Shown here piece by piece: positions 52,658-60,597 of a stretch of 60,597 nucleotides of DNA. This stretch comes from Sphingopyxis sp. H050. Its GTDB lineage: Bacteria; Pseudomonadota; Alphaproteobacteria; Sphingomonadales; Sphingomonadaceae. The notes beneath the pieces were generated by a model that was not told the origin of the DNA, ran no database searches, and saw nothing but the letters and a program-made list of their open reading frames with translations. The stretch's first letter is position 1. Every line of letters starts with the position of its first letter. Both the position numbers and the translations under genes were made by a program. The stretch spans positions 1 through 60,597 of the forward strand of contig NZ_LNRZ01000014.1 of NCBI RefSeq assembly GCF_001468265.1, in the 5' to 3' direction.

Positions 52658-53550
52658 TGTGCGGCACCTGCGGATGCACCGATCCTGACAACGAGATCGC
52701 GATGATCGACCCGGAAACCGGAAAGCGAGTGCTGCTTCGCGGCGGCGATGACCATTCCCACGATCATGACCACACCCACGATCACAATCATTCACACGAT
52801 CATGATCATTCACACGGGCACCATCATCACCATCATCATGATCACGGGCATGACCATCACCACCACGGTGAACAAGCGGCGCGTGTATCGCTGGAAACCG
52901 CCGTGCTTGACCGGAATGATCGCCAGGCGGCTCGCAACCGGGGCTGGTTCGAAGGGCGCGGTGTTGTCGCGCTCAATCTCGTCAGTTCGCCTGGGGCTGG
53001 CAAGACGACCTTGCTCGAAACCACGATCCGGGCGCTGGAAGGAAGTCTGCCGATTGCCGTTATCGAAGGTGATCAACAGACGGCCAATGATGCCACGCGC
53101 ATTCGCGAAGCGGGGGCCCGTGCAATCCAGATCAACACAGGGGCCGGCTGTCACCTCGAAGCCGATATGGTTGCCCGCGCTGTTGAAGAACTCGCACCGA
53201 AATCCGGCTCGTTGCTGCTGATCGAGAATGTCGGCAATCTTGTTTGTCCGGCGATGTTCGATCTGGGTGAGCGGATGAAGGTCGCCGTTATCTCCACCCC
53301 GGAGGGCGAGGACAAGCCACTCAAATATCCGCACATGTTCCGCGCAGCAGAGGTGGTGCTGATCAACAAGATCGACCTCGCCCCGCATGTTGGATTCGAC
53401 GAGGCCGCATGCCGCTCAAACATCTCCTCAGTAAACCCCAATGCGCGCGTCTTGCTGGTTTCCGCCCGCACCGGTGAAGGGATGGACGCGTGGTACGATT
53501 TTCTGCGAGCAATGGCGTCAGCAGCCGCGGATGGCGGGTGCCTCATTTAG
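52657..53550 (+). CDS. hypB: HypB nickel-delivery GTPase with long histidine stretch
   Basis: A 297-residue GTPase. MCGTCGC at the start is the high-affinity nickel site. Residues about 27-72 are a histidine/aspartate-rich tract with more than 20 histidines, which can store nickel. The G domain has SSPGAGKTTLLE as P-loop, VIEGDQQTANDA as switch region, and LINKIDL. It works with the short HypA and the adjacent transporter. Last gene of the hydrogenase island. Confidence 0.95.
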   Translation: MCGTCGCTDPDNEIAMIDPETGKRVLLRGGDDHSHDHDHTHDHNHSHDHDHSHGHHHHHHHDHGHDHHHHGEQAARVSLETAVLDRNDRQAARNRGWFEGRGVVALNLVSSPGAGKTTLLETTIRALEGSLPIAVIEGDQQTANDATRIREAGARAIQINTGAGCHLEADMVARAVEELAPKSGSLLLIENVGNLVCPAMFDLGERMKVAVISTPEGEDKPLKYPHMFRAAEVVLINKIDLAPHVGFDEAACRSNISSVNPNARVLLVSARTGEGMDAWYDFLRAMASAAADGGCLI

Positions 53551-53883
53551 GCGGGACTGCCCACGGGACTAAGATCGTCATCTTGCCCTATCGAGGAATG
53601 GCGGCTTTCTTTAGTTTTAGAGCCCAGACCGGACGGTCCGAAACCGGCCCTGTTTCACCCATGATCCGCCGCGTGAATCTATGTCCGGTTTCAACGGTTG
53701 GTTCTGAGACCGGGAACGACGGCTCTGTTGGCGGCAGCAGCCTGCCAAACCCTAACCGCAGCTATTGCAATTGGCATCCCGGAACCGGATTTTCCGGACA
53801 CAAGCCAAAAGCGGTCACATTAACATAGCTTTGAATTATATTGTGATAGACCCTCGAAAATTCCAGCCTTGGCGAAGGTTGAA
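53551..53883. other. non-coding gap after hypB
   Basis: About 330 bp with stop codons in all frames that could continue from hypB. No terminator with a T-run was found. A weak AT-rich promoter (TTGAATTATATTGTGATA) lies near 53832, before the hydrolase gene. Nothing else is recognised. Confidence 0.3.
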
Positions 53884-54783
53884 ATGTCCTCAAAGGCAAG
53901 AAGGCGATCATTCCTAACGTGGCGAACACGATTGGGCTGTATGGGGATGCTGGCTTTGATTGCCGGACTTACCGGCATCTGGGTTGTTGGTTCGGCAATG
54001 ACTGGCGCGACCAACGCGTCGGTTGAACCTGCCCCCGCGCCCGCCACCGAAATCCGGTTGACGACATCGGATCAGGTCGAGATCGCTGCGAGTTACTGGA
54101 AGGCTGACGATTCCACCGCCCCGGCCATTCTCTTGTTGCACGGCAACGGCGGCAATCGGCGAGATATGCTCGATATGGCAACGTGGTTGGCAGGCGAAGG
54201 CTATTCCGTGCTGTCCATCGATATGCGCGGACATGGCCAATCCAGTCCACAAAGCAAAAGTTTCGGCTATCTTGAAGCCCGTGATGCCCATGCCGCACTC
54301 GCGTGGCTCAGGCAGCAGCACCCCGCGAGCAAGCTGGGGGCAATCGGTTTCTCTCTGGGCGGTGCGGCCAGCGTTCTTGGCGACAGAGGCCCTCTCGACG
54401 TCGACGCTCTTGTGATGATGTCGGTCTACCCTGACATTCGCACGGCCATTTTCAATCGCATCGAAGCCGCCGTCAGGACCCTGCCGGCAGTGGCAATCGA
54501 ACCGATGCTGAGCTATCAGTCCATTCCACGCTATGGAGTTGGACCGGATAAATTGTCTCCCCTCGCAGCCATGAACAAGGTTCGCGTTCCGGTCATGGTG
54601 GTTGGGGGAGAGCTCGACGCATACACTCCTCCCGCTGAGATTGAAGCCATGTACCGGGCAGCACCGCCAGGAAGCGAGTGGTGGATACTGGAGGGCTTGG
54701 GACACGATGAAGTGGTTCGCGCTAATGACCCTGCGTTTCGTAAGAAGCTCGAGACCTATCTTGTTCGCAGTCTAGCACGATGA
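53884..54783 (+). CDS. alpha/beta hydrolase, membrane-anchored
   Basis: A 299-residue protein with one N-terminal transmembrane helix (MGMLALIAGLTGIWVVGSAM) and an alpha/beta hydrolase domain. LLLHGNGGNRRDML precedes the oxyanion loop, GFSLGGAAS carries the nucleophilic serine, and VVGGELDAYTP and LEGLGHDEV carry the aspartate and histidine. ATG 53884 is preferred because GAAGG lies upstream. The substrate is unknown, and nothing links it to hydrogen metabolism. Confidence 0.8.
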   Translation: MSSKARRRSFLTWRTRLGCMGMLALIAGLTGIWVVGSAMTGATNASVEPAPAPATEIRLTTSDQVEIAASYWKADDSTAPAILLLHGNGGNRRDMLDMATWLAGEGYSVLSIDMRGHGQSSPQSKSFGYLEARDAHAALAWLRQQHPASKLGAIGFSLGGAASVLGDRGPLDVDALVMMSVYPDIRTAIFNRIEAAVRTLPAVAIEPMLSYQSIPRYGVGPDKLSPLAAMNKVRVPVMVVGGELDAYTPPAEIEAMYRAAPPGSEWWILEGLGHDEVVRANDPAFRKKLETYLVRSLAR

Positions 54784-55086
54784 AGCGCGAGATGGTTGGG
54801 CTGGGTCCGCCCCTAGGGCGAAGGCACTGGGCATTGCGTAAGTCCTGATGACTCGTCCTCGCCGCGGGATGCACTGCATCACCTACGTACGGCCATGCCA
54901 ATCGACGAGGTTGGCCCGGTGCGCGTAAGTCGGCTCTTGTCGAAAACCGACGTTTTGGCGATGCGGGGAGGAATAACGGCTTCGTCCCCAAGATCGGTTG
55001 TTGGTGCCGATGTTGTAGTTTGATGAACGAACGGAGGGTTTCAGGGGGCAGGTAATTGCCATTGAATGTCGGTTATGTTGGCGATG
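54784..55086. other. non-coding gap
   Basis: About 300 bp without a convincing gene. One minus-strand stretch reads EAVIPPRIAKT, faintly like the end of IS5-type transposases, but it is too short and poor to annotate. Confidence 0.25.
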
Positions 55087-55389
55087 TCAGGCAGCTGTTG
55101 CGAGTTTCTCGACCTTTATATCCTGCTCGTGCTTGCGAGCCTGGGCCAGTTCATAGGTCGTCTGCATCCGCAACAGCGTGTCGGCCTTGATGCCAAAGGC
55201 CTTCTCAAACCGGATAGCCATATCGGCAGACAGGTTCGAATTGCCATTCAGCAAGGTGCTCAATGCCTGCCTCGATACACCAAAATGCTCGGCCAAAGCC
55301 GTCACGCTGACCTGCGCGGGCTCCACGATTTCCGTCTTCAGCCAGTCCCCCACGTGGACCGCGAGCGACGGGTGCATCTTAAGCGCCAT
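55087..55389 (-). CDS. higA: HigA-type antitoxin
   Basis: A 100-residue antitoxin with the HigA helix-turn-helix: ALKMHPSLAVHVGDWLKTEI, VSVTALAEHFGVSRQALSTL and LSADMAIRFEKAFGI. It neutralises the upstream-encoded HigB and represses the operon. The gene follows the toxin, the order typical of HigBA, and overlaps it by 11 bases. It helps maintain the plasmid. Confidence 0.92.
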   Translation of the reverse strand: MALKMHPSLAVHVGDWLKTEIVEPAQVSVTALAEHFGVSRQALSTLLNGNSNLSADMAIRFEKAFGIKADTLLRMQTTYELAQARKHEQDIKVEKLATAA

Positions 55390-55672
55390 GATAATCCTCC
55401 AGATCCATATCGATCAGCGCGCCTTCGTCATTCAAACCGAAGGTCATCCGCCAGTTTCTCGTAACCGTCATCGACCAGATCCCCTTCCGATCGCCTGTCA
55501 GCTCATGCAATCCGAAGTTCGGAGGCACCGACAGCTCCTCGAAGCTTTCCGCAGCGTCGATGAAGGCGAGCATCTTGCGCAGTCGCCCCGCATCTCCAAC
55601 CAGGCCTTTGGCGTTACCCGTCTCGAAGAAGCGGCGCAGGCCCTTGTGCCTGATGCTCTCTATTTCCATCAT
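55379..55672 (-). CDS. higB: HigB-type RelE-family toxin
   Basis: A 97-residue toxin (mRNA interferase). IRHKGLRRFFETGNAKGL at the start, PPNFGLHELTGDRKGIWSM and VTRNWRMTFGLND at the C-terminus match HigB. The catalytic basic/aromatic residues in the last strand are present, so it should be active. It is the first gene of the operon. Confidence 0.92.
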   Translation of the reverse strand: MMEIESIRHKGLRRFFETGNAKGLVGDAGRLRKMLAFIDAAESFEELSVPPNFGLHELTGDRKGIWSMTVTRNWRMTFGLNDEGALIDMDLEDYHGA

Positions 55673-55704
55673 GCGGGCTTAGCCCGGTGCCGCAGGACTG
55701 TCAA

Positions 55705-55718
55705 GTGTCGCGCGACAC
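55705..55718. promoter_or_regulatory. higBA operator palindrome
   Basis: GTGTCGCGCGACAC is a perfect 14-bp palindrome, 33 bp upstream of the higB ATG. On the minus strand it lies directly downstream of a TTGACA -35 hexamer. This is the expected place for HigA or HigBA repression. Confidence 0.6.
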
Positions 55719-55783
55719 ATGTCAAAGGTGAGAGGCGATGGGTCTATACTCGCGCTGGCCATTCCGGCCATCGGAGAACCATC

Positions 55784-55860
55784 ATGGGACATTCAGACCT
55801 CGACCCCGCTATTCATGATCGGAGCCCCTGGAACGCTGGGGAAAAAGTTGGTCCGAACAT
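55784..55860 (+). pseudogene. tyrosine recombinase/integrase N-terminal remnant
   Basis: MGHSDLDPAIHDRSPWNAGE followed by KVGPN is the typical start of a short plasmid-borne integrase family (DRSPWNAGxxVGPK). GGAG precedes the ATG by about 8 bases. After about 25 codons the similarity is lost and the frame runs into the 3' end of the relaxase gene. Confidence 0.5.
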
Positions 55861-55919
55861 GCCTGTCTTGTCGACGAGTGATGTTCCCGCTGGTCAACGC
55901 ATAGAGCAAGGCTGCACTT

Positions 55920-58874
55920 TCACATCTCCATCTCGAAGTCGTCGCCGATGTCGGGCTCCTCGCGTTCCACCTCATTCTCCCGCTGGGGCTCACGTTCCTT
56001 TTCAGGAGCGGGAAATTCCCTCGCCATCGCCTTTTCGAACAGTTCGGCCGGGCTTGGCGCATCGCGGACCGGGTTCTCCAGCAACTCGCCTGTTTTAGGG
56101 TCGAACGCCTCCCCGTCAGCGTCACTCAGTTCGGGCGCGAGATCCATCGCGTGCGGGACACTGCCGCGGTGGCCCTCGATGCTGTCTCGAAGCGCGGCCT
56201 TGTCGTCGGTCACAAGAGTAAGCTCCTCTCGCGCCCGCGTCTCCAGAACATAGTGGAGGCTTTCGCTGTTGAGGAGCCGGTCACCGCTCGACATCACCGC
56301 GATAGCGCGATCGACCGTGATCCCCTGAGCACGGTGCATGTTGAGCACCGCCGCATGACCAATGTGCTCCCGCGCCGGATCGTCCGGGCCAAGAGCATAT
56401 TGCCGCTCGCCATTCGCCAGGTGAAGCGTCTCTCCTTCGATCGCAGTCACCACTGCCCGCGTCCCGTTGACGACACCGAGATCCTTGTCGGGCGTGGTGA
56501 ACATCAGCCGGTCCCCTTCGCTCACCTCCGTCCGCCCGGGTACAGCCAGGCTGACACCTGAGCCAGATGGAGGAAGCCCGCGCGGATCGAGCCAATATTC
56601 TTCGCCTCCCGACGTCAGCTGCACAAGATTGTCTTCAGGCGAGACGATGCCGATCTTGTACGAACCGCGATTGAGGCCCGCCTGATCCCGATACACCTCC
56701 AGCCTCATGCCTTCGGCCCAACTGCGGATGTTGCGCAATTCCTCCCGCGTGAGGTTCAGCCGGTCCAGCGTTTCGATGGAAAGCACCTGCGAGCCGAGTT
56801 CGCCGCGCGCTAGCAAGCCGTCGCGGACATGGTCGAGCACGGCTTCCCGCAGCACATGCCCCGATGTCAGCAACGCCGTCCGGTCCCGTTCATGTGGCGA
56901 CAGGGACAGGTACAAGGCGGCCGCCGCTGCAGCCGGGTCTGCCCGTTCGATAACGCGCTCGCCCAGCACATCGAAGGTCTTGCCGAGATCCCCTTTCCGC
57001 GCATGTTCTACTGCTTCGCGTAGCGCAGGATCGAGCTGACGGCGATTTTCGGTCAAGGTCTCGGTCGGCACGCCGTGCTGTTGCATCAGGCTGAATGCGC
57101 GTCCTGCCTGGACCGGGTCGATCTGCCTTTCGTCCCCTACAAAGGCAAGCTTCAGCGCGCCTGCCTTGTCGGCCAGCTCGATCAACAGTGCTGCCTCGCG
57201 GGTCGAGACCATGGACGCCTCCTCGACGATGACGAGGCGGTCCTCAAAAAGCGCCCTTCCCCGCTCGCCTGGCGACATGCGCCCCGCCCTGTCGGCATGC
57301 GCGACCAGCACCGAGGCAAGCGTATGCGCATCGAGGCCGCTTTCGCGCATTTCGGCGACGAGCGAGGCCTGCGACGTAAGGAACAAGGGCGCGCGACCAA
57401 CTTGTGCCGTGATCGCGGCCGCAAAGCTGAACAGGGTCGACTTGCCGGTACCTGCATCGCCCTGAATGACCTGAATAGCATTATTACCGGATACCAGAGC
57501 CAGGATCGCGCCCTTCTGCTCGTCACTAAGCGCGAAACCGCGCTGCTGTTCCAGTGCGACAATCGCCTCTGTTGCCATGGTCCTATCGAGAAGCGCCACG
57601 CCGTTTCCAGCTCCTTCTCGAGCTGCCCGGATGATTGTTTGTTCGGTCTTGAGGAGATCTCGGGTGGTCAGCCGGTCGGCATGCTCGGTACCGGAACGGC
57701 CCCCAATCAGCACGCCTTCCCCAACCAGCGTATCGACCCGCCTTTCGATCTCACGAACGGTAGCCCCTTTTTCCGCGAACCCGAGCGCCGCCTTGAGGAC
57801 ATCCATCCGCTCAAAACTGGCCGACCGCTCGGCCAGATGCCGCACTCCAGCAGCTGTCGAGTAGGCAGCAGCCAGGTTGGCTCCAGTCCGTTGCCCGGAA
57901 GCGCCGACCATCAACGGTTCGGGCCGGGGTCCTAAGGCGCGGGTGATGCGCTCGATAAGCGCCTCACCCCATTCGCGCACGGCTGCGAGGATGGAGCGAG
58001 GTTGCGTCCGTTCCATGGCCTCCTTGATGACATCGGCAATCTCTGCACGAAACGGACCCTCCTTCTCCGCCCACTTCTGTCGGGCTGCATCACCAGAGCC
58101 GTGTTGCTTGGCATCGCGGGTGCGAACAGCGATGGCCTCCATCGCCTTCGGCGAGGTTACGCCGAGTTCGTCCGCCTTTGCCTGGATGTGGGCCCTGCGT
58201 TCGCTGAATGCCTCAATGGCCGCGCGCGAAATGCCGGCAATTTCGAACGATCCGTGCTTGCCTGTGATGCGCGTTTCGTATCCCAGTTGCGCCAGATTTG
58301 CCCTCAACTGGGCGTGATAAGCCGCCCCGATCACCGGTGCGTGCTGCCACAGTTTCACATTGTGCAATGCCCGCCATTCACCGTCCGCGCGCTGCGTCAT
58401 ATTGGCGACTGCGACGTGACTGTGCAGCTGCGGATCAAGGCTGCGGCTGAGGTCATGGTGGAAGCTTGCATGGACAAGATTGCCAGTCGCAATCTGCTCC
58501 GCGCCGCCCCTTCCCGCGCGGGCGAGAGCGAATCGTTCCTCCGCCCAGTTCATGGTGTCGCGAACCGCGTTTCGATGCGCCTCAATGACGCGCTCGTCGC
58601 CGCCGACAAGTGCTACAAGGGAAACCGATTTCGGCGCGCTGAAAGTGAGATCGGTACCCATGTTGCGCGCCCCGTCGGCTCCGCGTGCAAGCACATCGCC
58701 ATTGGGCAAGATGCCGTCCACGACCCGCGCGAATGTCCCTGCCTCGACGGCACCCGCAAGACCAAGCGTGCCAGCGCCTTTGCCGCCCCATTCGGAGGGG
58801 CCTTCGTCCTGCGTATAGTAGTTATCCTGGGCGTAATATTCGGCGCTGGAGATCGCGGCGGGTGAGACGGTCAT
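55920..58874 (-). CDS. traI: MobF relaxase/helicase (TraA/TrwC-like)
   Basis: A 984-residue bifunctional enzyme that nicks and unwinds plasmid DNA. The relaxase domain (residues 1-310) has two tyrosine pairs in AEYYAQDNYYTQDEG and the metal-binding triad HHDLSRSLDPQLHSHV. The helicase domain follows, with QGDAGTGKSTLFSFAAA as Walker A near residue 470, VIVEEASMVS as Walker B and the RecD-like motif LNMHRAQGITVDRAIAV. It is shorter than F TraI and belongs to the compact alphaproteobacterial type. It overlaps the accessory gene by 4 bases. Confidence 0.93.
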   Translation of the reverse strand: MTVSPAAISSAEYYAQDNYYTQDEGPSEWGGKGAGTLGLAGAVEAGTFARVVDGILPNGDVLARGADGARNMGTDLTFSAPKSVSLVALVGGDERVIEAHRNAVRDTMNWAEERFALARAGRGGAEQIATGNLVHASFHHDLSRSLDPQLHSHVAVANMTQRADGEWRALHNVKLWQHAPVIGAAYHAQLRANLAQLGYETRITGKHGSFEIAGISRAAIEAFSERRAHIQAKADELGVTSPKAMEAIAVRTRDAKQHGSGDAARQKWAEKEGPFRAEIADVIKEAMERTQPRSILAAVREWGEALIERITRALGPRPEPLMVGASGQRTGANLAAAYSTAAGVRHLAERSASFERMDVLKAALGFAEKGATVREIERRVDTLVGEGVLIGGRSGTEHADRLTTRDLLKTEQTIIRAAREGAGNGVALLDRTMATEAIVALEQQRGFALSDEQKGAILALVSGNNAIQVIQGDAGTGKSTLFSFAAAITAQVGRAPLFLTSQASLVAEMRESGLDAHTLASVLVAHADRAGRMSPGERGRALFEDRLVIVEEASMVSTREAALLIELADKAGALKLAFVGDERQIDPVQAGRAFSLMQQHGVPTETLTENRRQLDPALREAVEHARKGDLGKTFDVLGERVIERADPAAAAAALYLSLSPHERDRTALLTSGHVLREAVLDHVRDGLLARGELGSQVLSIETLDRLNLTREELRNIRSWAEGMRLEVYRDQAGLNRGSYKIGIVSPEDNLVQLTSGGEEYWLDPRGLPPSGSGVSLAVPGRTEVSEGDRLMFTTPDKDLGVVNGTRAVVTAIEGETLHLANGERQYALGPDDPAREHIGHAAVLNMHRAQGITVDRAIAVMSSGDRLLNSESLHYVLETRAREELTLVTDDKAALRDSIEGHRGSVPHAMDLAPELSDADGEAFDPKTGELLENPVRDAPSPAELFEKAMAREFPAPEKEREPQRENEVEREEPDIGDDFEMEM

Positions 58875-59680
58875 TGCGCTGAATTCGCCGCGCTTATTGC
58901 GGCCGGATCATAGGTCAGCCGGCAGCTCGCAGGCTCGCTGGCGCGCGCCAGACGGTCGACACATGCGCTGAAGTTCCGAGTGAATTCTTCGCTCGATCCT
59001 AACAGGATTCTGGTCTGCAAAAGCGGGCGCCGAACGACCTCGTATTCAGAAGACAACTTGATCCCGGCGGGCAGCGCCGAGCTTTCGCCCACCAGTCGCG
59101 TCGCGACCCAGCGCGAAGGCGCGGTATCCGCAAACAGGAATGCCAAGGCAGCAAGGGTCAAAAAGCAGCCCAACGCACCCGCTCCAACCATCCAGCGGTC
59201 GCGCAATTTGCCGCGTTGCAATTGACCGATCGCTGCCCGCGTAACACGATGCTCCGCGCCCTGATCGACGGCGCTTTCAAGCTTGGAAAAACGCGCATTC
59301 TGACGTGTCTCGAAGTCAGCGATCAGCTGCTTCAGAAGGTCGCGCAAATGGGCCGTGCCGCCAGTATTCGTGATCGTGGTTTTGAGGCCGTCGAACTCCT
59401 TCTTGAGCTGCCTCGGAATCGCCTGCGCGGTGGTGTTCAGCAGATGATTGAACTGACCGATGAAGCGGTCGAGCTCGCCGAAAAAATTATCGATCCGGTC
59501 GAGCGTGCGATCAGCCTTCAATCCCACCGCCCGCTCCGCGCGTCCGATGTTGGTTTTCAGCTCTTTTCGGACCGCCGCTTCGATCCATTCGGAAGCCGAA
59601 ATTCCGCGCATTTTTGCCGCGCGCTCGATGTCATTTCGCAGGTCAGCGGACAGCCTTGGCCGGAAGTCGATTGTGCTCAT
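58871..59680 (-). CDS. RHH/coiled-coil/membrane protein upstream of relaxase
   Basis: A 269-residue protein. It begins like a ribbon-helix-helix (STIDFRPRLSADLRNDIERA, then AKMRGISASEWIEAAVRKEL), continues with about 100 residues of helical coiled coil, then one transmembrane helix (WMVGAGALGCFLTLAALAFLF) and a periplasmic tail with two cysteines. The layout resembles the DUF6118-type proteins often next to MobF relaxases in sphingomonads. It may dock the relaxosome at the membrane; this is inferred. It overlaps the relaxase gene and the tiny upstream gene. Confidence 0.75.
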   Translation of the reverse strand: MSTIDFRPRLSADLRNDIERAAKMRGISASEWIEAAVRKELKTNIGRAERAVGLKADRTLDRIDNFFGELDRFIGQFNHLLNTTAQAIPRQLKKEFDGLKTTITNTGGTAHLRDLLKQLIADFETRQNARFSKLESAVDQGAEHRVTRAAIGQLQRGKLRDRWMVGAGALGCFLTLAALAFLFADTAPSRWVATRLVGESSALPAGIKLSSEYEVVRRPLLQTRILLGSSEEFTRNFSACVDRLARASEPASCRLTYDPAAISAANSAQ

Positions 59681-59772
59681 TTGCCGGTCCTCGATTTGGC
59701 TTCGACAAGCATGCGTTCGGCCAGTTCGAACGACGCCTTCTGGACGTCGTGAAGCGACGTGCTTTTTGCCAC
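59677..59772 (-). CDS. 31-residue small protein
   Basis: A very short minus-strand gene from GTG 59772 to the TGA that overlaps the ATG of the next gene by 4 bases. GAGGTGA lies 7 bases before the GTG and a TGA in the same frame lies upstream. The product (VAKSTSLHDVQKASFELAER and MLVEAKSRTGK) is one amphipathic helix. It may be real or a leader that couples translation of the relaxosome operon. Confidence 0.5.
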   Translation of the reverse strand: MAKSTSLHDVQKASFELAERMLVEAKSRTGK

Positions 59773-59837
59773 CTTGGCGTCACCTCAAGGTTTGTGCGCC
59801 AGACAACGATTTGCCGGACATTGTGGGAACATAGGCG

Positions 59838-60398
59838 TCAGGCGGCGACGCGGAGATACTGGTATAGGGTTTCACGGCTGATCCCCAGGTCGCGGGCGAT
59901 TGTGGCCTTACGCTCGCCGGCGGCAATGCGGCGGAGCAGCTCGGCGACCTTATCGTCAGAGAGGGACCGTTTCCGTCCGCGATAAGCGCCGCGTTGCCTG
60001 GCAAGCGCAATTCCTTCGCGCTGCCGTTCCCGGATCAAGGCACGCTCAAATTCGGCGAACGCGCCCATGACCGAAAGCATCAGATTGGCCATGGGGGAAT
60101 CCTCGCCGGAAAAGGCAAGGCTCTCCTTCATGAACTCGATGCGGATGTCTCTCTTCGTGAGAGACTGGACCAGCTTGCGCAGATCGTCGAGATTGCGCGC
60201 CAGTCGATCCATGCTGTGCACCACGACGGTATCGCCCTCGCGGGCGAAGGCGAGCATGGCGTCGAGCTGGGGCCGATTGACGTCCTTGCCCGATGCTTTG
60301 TCGGTAAAGATCCGGTCGAGCGACTGACCTTCCAACTGGCGATCGACATTCTGATCGAATGTGCTCACCCGGACGTAACCGATCCTCTGGCCTTTCAT
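59838..60398 (-). CDS. serine resolvase/invertase
   Basis: A 186-residue small serine recombinase. The catalytic serine is in GYVRVSTFDQNVDRQL, the arginine helix in VVHSMDRLARNLDDL, and the E helix in GAFAEFERALIRERQREGI. The C-terminal helix-turn-helix is KATIARDLGISRETLYQYL. It differs clearly from the TnpR of the Tn3 element. It may be a multimer-resolution enzyme of the plasmid or the tnpR of a second transposon whose remainder lies beyond the window. Confidence 0.92.
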   Translation of the reverse strand: MKGQRIGYVRVSTFDQNVDRQLEGQSLDRIFTDKASGKDVNRPQLDAMLAFAREGDTVVVHSMDRLARNLDDLRKLVQSLTKRDIRIEFMKESLAFSGEDSPMANLMLSVMGAFAEFERALIRERQREGIALARQRGAYRGRKRSLSDDKVAELLRRIAAGERKATIARDLGISRETLYQYLRVAA

Positions 60399-60416
60399 CG
60401 CCGCCTCCGGTCAATT

Positions 60417-60438
60417 TGTCAGGTTGAAATCTATGACA
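60417..60438. promoter_or_regulatory. candidate resolvase-binding site
   Basis: TGTCA and TGACA form inverted ends 22 bp apart, 18 bp upstream of the resolvase start. Further TGACA elements lie at 60481 and 60532, so the region 60410-60540 may be a res or dif-like site. Confidence 0.4.
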
Positions 60439-60597
60439 CCGCGCAACAGACGTCAACAAATGCGTTCACCAACTCTAATCTGACAGAATTGGAAGCACCG
60501 CCCTGACGTCCGGTTAGGCTATACTCCAAGCTGACATCACAAAATCAAATCCCTCAAAGATGGCGTCAATTGCCTTGATGGGGTAAAAACTGGAGTG

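Noticed and set aside
52657..52900. DNA repeat of CATGATCA-type units in hypB
   Set aside because: It is explained by the histidine/aspartate-rich coding tract of HypB.
53490..53828. 112-codon ORF after hypB
   Set aside because: It overlaps the end of hypB in another frame, has no start signal and no protein-like pattern.
54784..55086. IS5-type transposase remnant (EAVIPPR-like stretch)
   Set aside because: Only about ten residues are suggestive and the flanking frame does not continue the family.
57075..57935. 286-codon plus-strand ORF inside the relaxase gene
   Set aside because: It is a shadow of the helicase domain coding sequence.

Overview
The window looks like part of a conjugative megaplasmid from an alphaproteobacterium, most likely a sphingomonad (Sphingomonadales). 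This is an inference from the high GC content, a RepC-type initiator (a family known mainly from Alphaproteobacteria), a compact F-type transfer operon with a DsbC-like gene, and a MobF relaxase preceded by a ribbon-helix-helix/coiled-coil/membrane protein. No rRNA, tRNA or CRISPR array was seen.

Layout. (1) 0.2-2.6 kb: a Toprim primase-like protein, a secreted lytic transglycosylase and a small membrane protein. (2) 2.6-5.7 kb: replication and control block on the minus strand, with repC, a leader holding strong hairpins, and three small probable DNA-binding or regulatory proteins. (3) 5.8-5.95 kb: seven exactly phased 22-bp degenerate repeats between the divergent regulator and the pilin gene. 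(4) 6.1-24.9 kb: one long F-type type IV secretion operon, traA-L-E-K-B-dsbC-V-C-orf-trbI-S26 peptidase-W-orf-U-trbC-N-orf-F-H-G. (5) 25-27.1 kb: a GntR-like regulator, a second regulator-like protein and small genes. (6) 27.5-32.9 kb: a Tn3-family transposon (tnpA, res, tnpR, one passenger) whose left end lies in an IS1380-like transposase remnant and whose right end lies in unrelated sequence. (7) 32.9-34.8 kb: three plasmid genes of unknown function, one ParA-like with a degenerate P-loop. (8) 35.0-53.5 kb: a nearly complete [NiFe]-hydrogenase island. (9) 53.9-60.6 kb: alpha/beta hydrolase, HigBA toxin-antitoxin, an integrase remnant, the MobF relaxase, its accessory protein, and a second serine resolvase.

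The hydrogenase is the main biological content. The small subunit has no Tat signal and carries the N-terminal signature of group 2a enzymes (cyanobacterial HupSL, mycobacterial Huc). Around it are two tandem Cys-rich paralogues, a HupD-type protease, a TPR protein, two tiny glycine-rich membrane proteins, a NifU-Rieske fusion, an NHL-repeat protein, hypF-C-(SIS)-D-E, a nickel transporter-like protein, an unusually short HypA and a His-rich HypB. An NtrC-type activator sits upstream. The hupSL promoter has a -24/-12 sigma-54 element, and a 17-bp palindrome upstream of it recurs in front of the activator gene. The simplest reading is a self-contained, transferable H2-oxidation module that feeds electrons to the respiratory chain without a cytochrome b subunit. 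The sensor kinase and the coupling protein TraD are not in the window.
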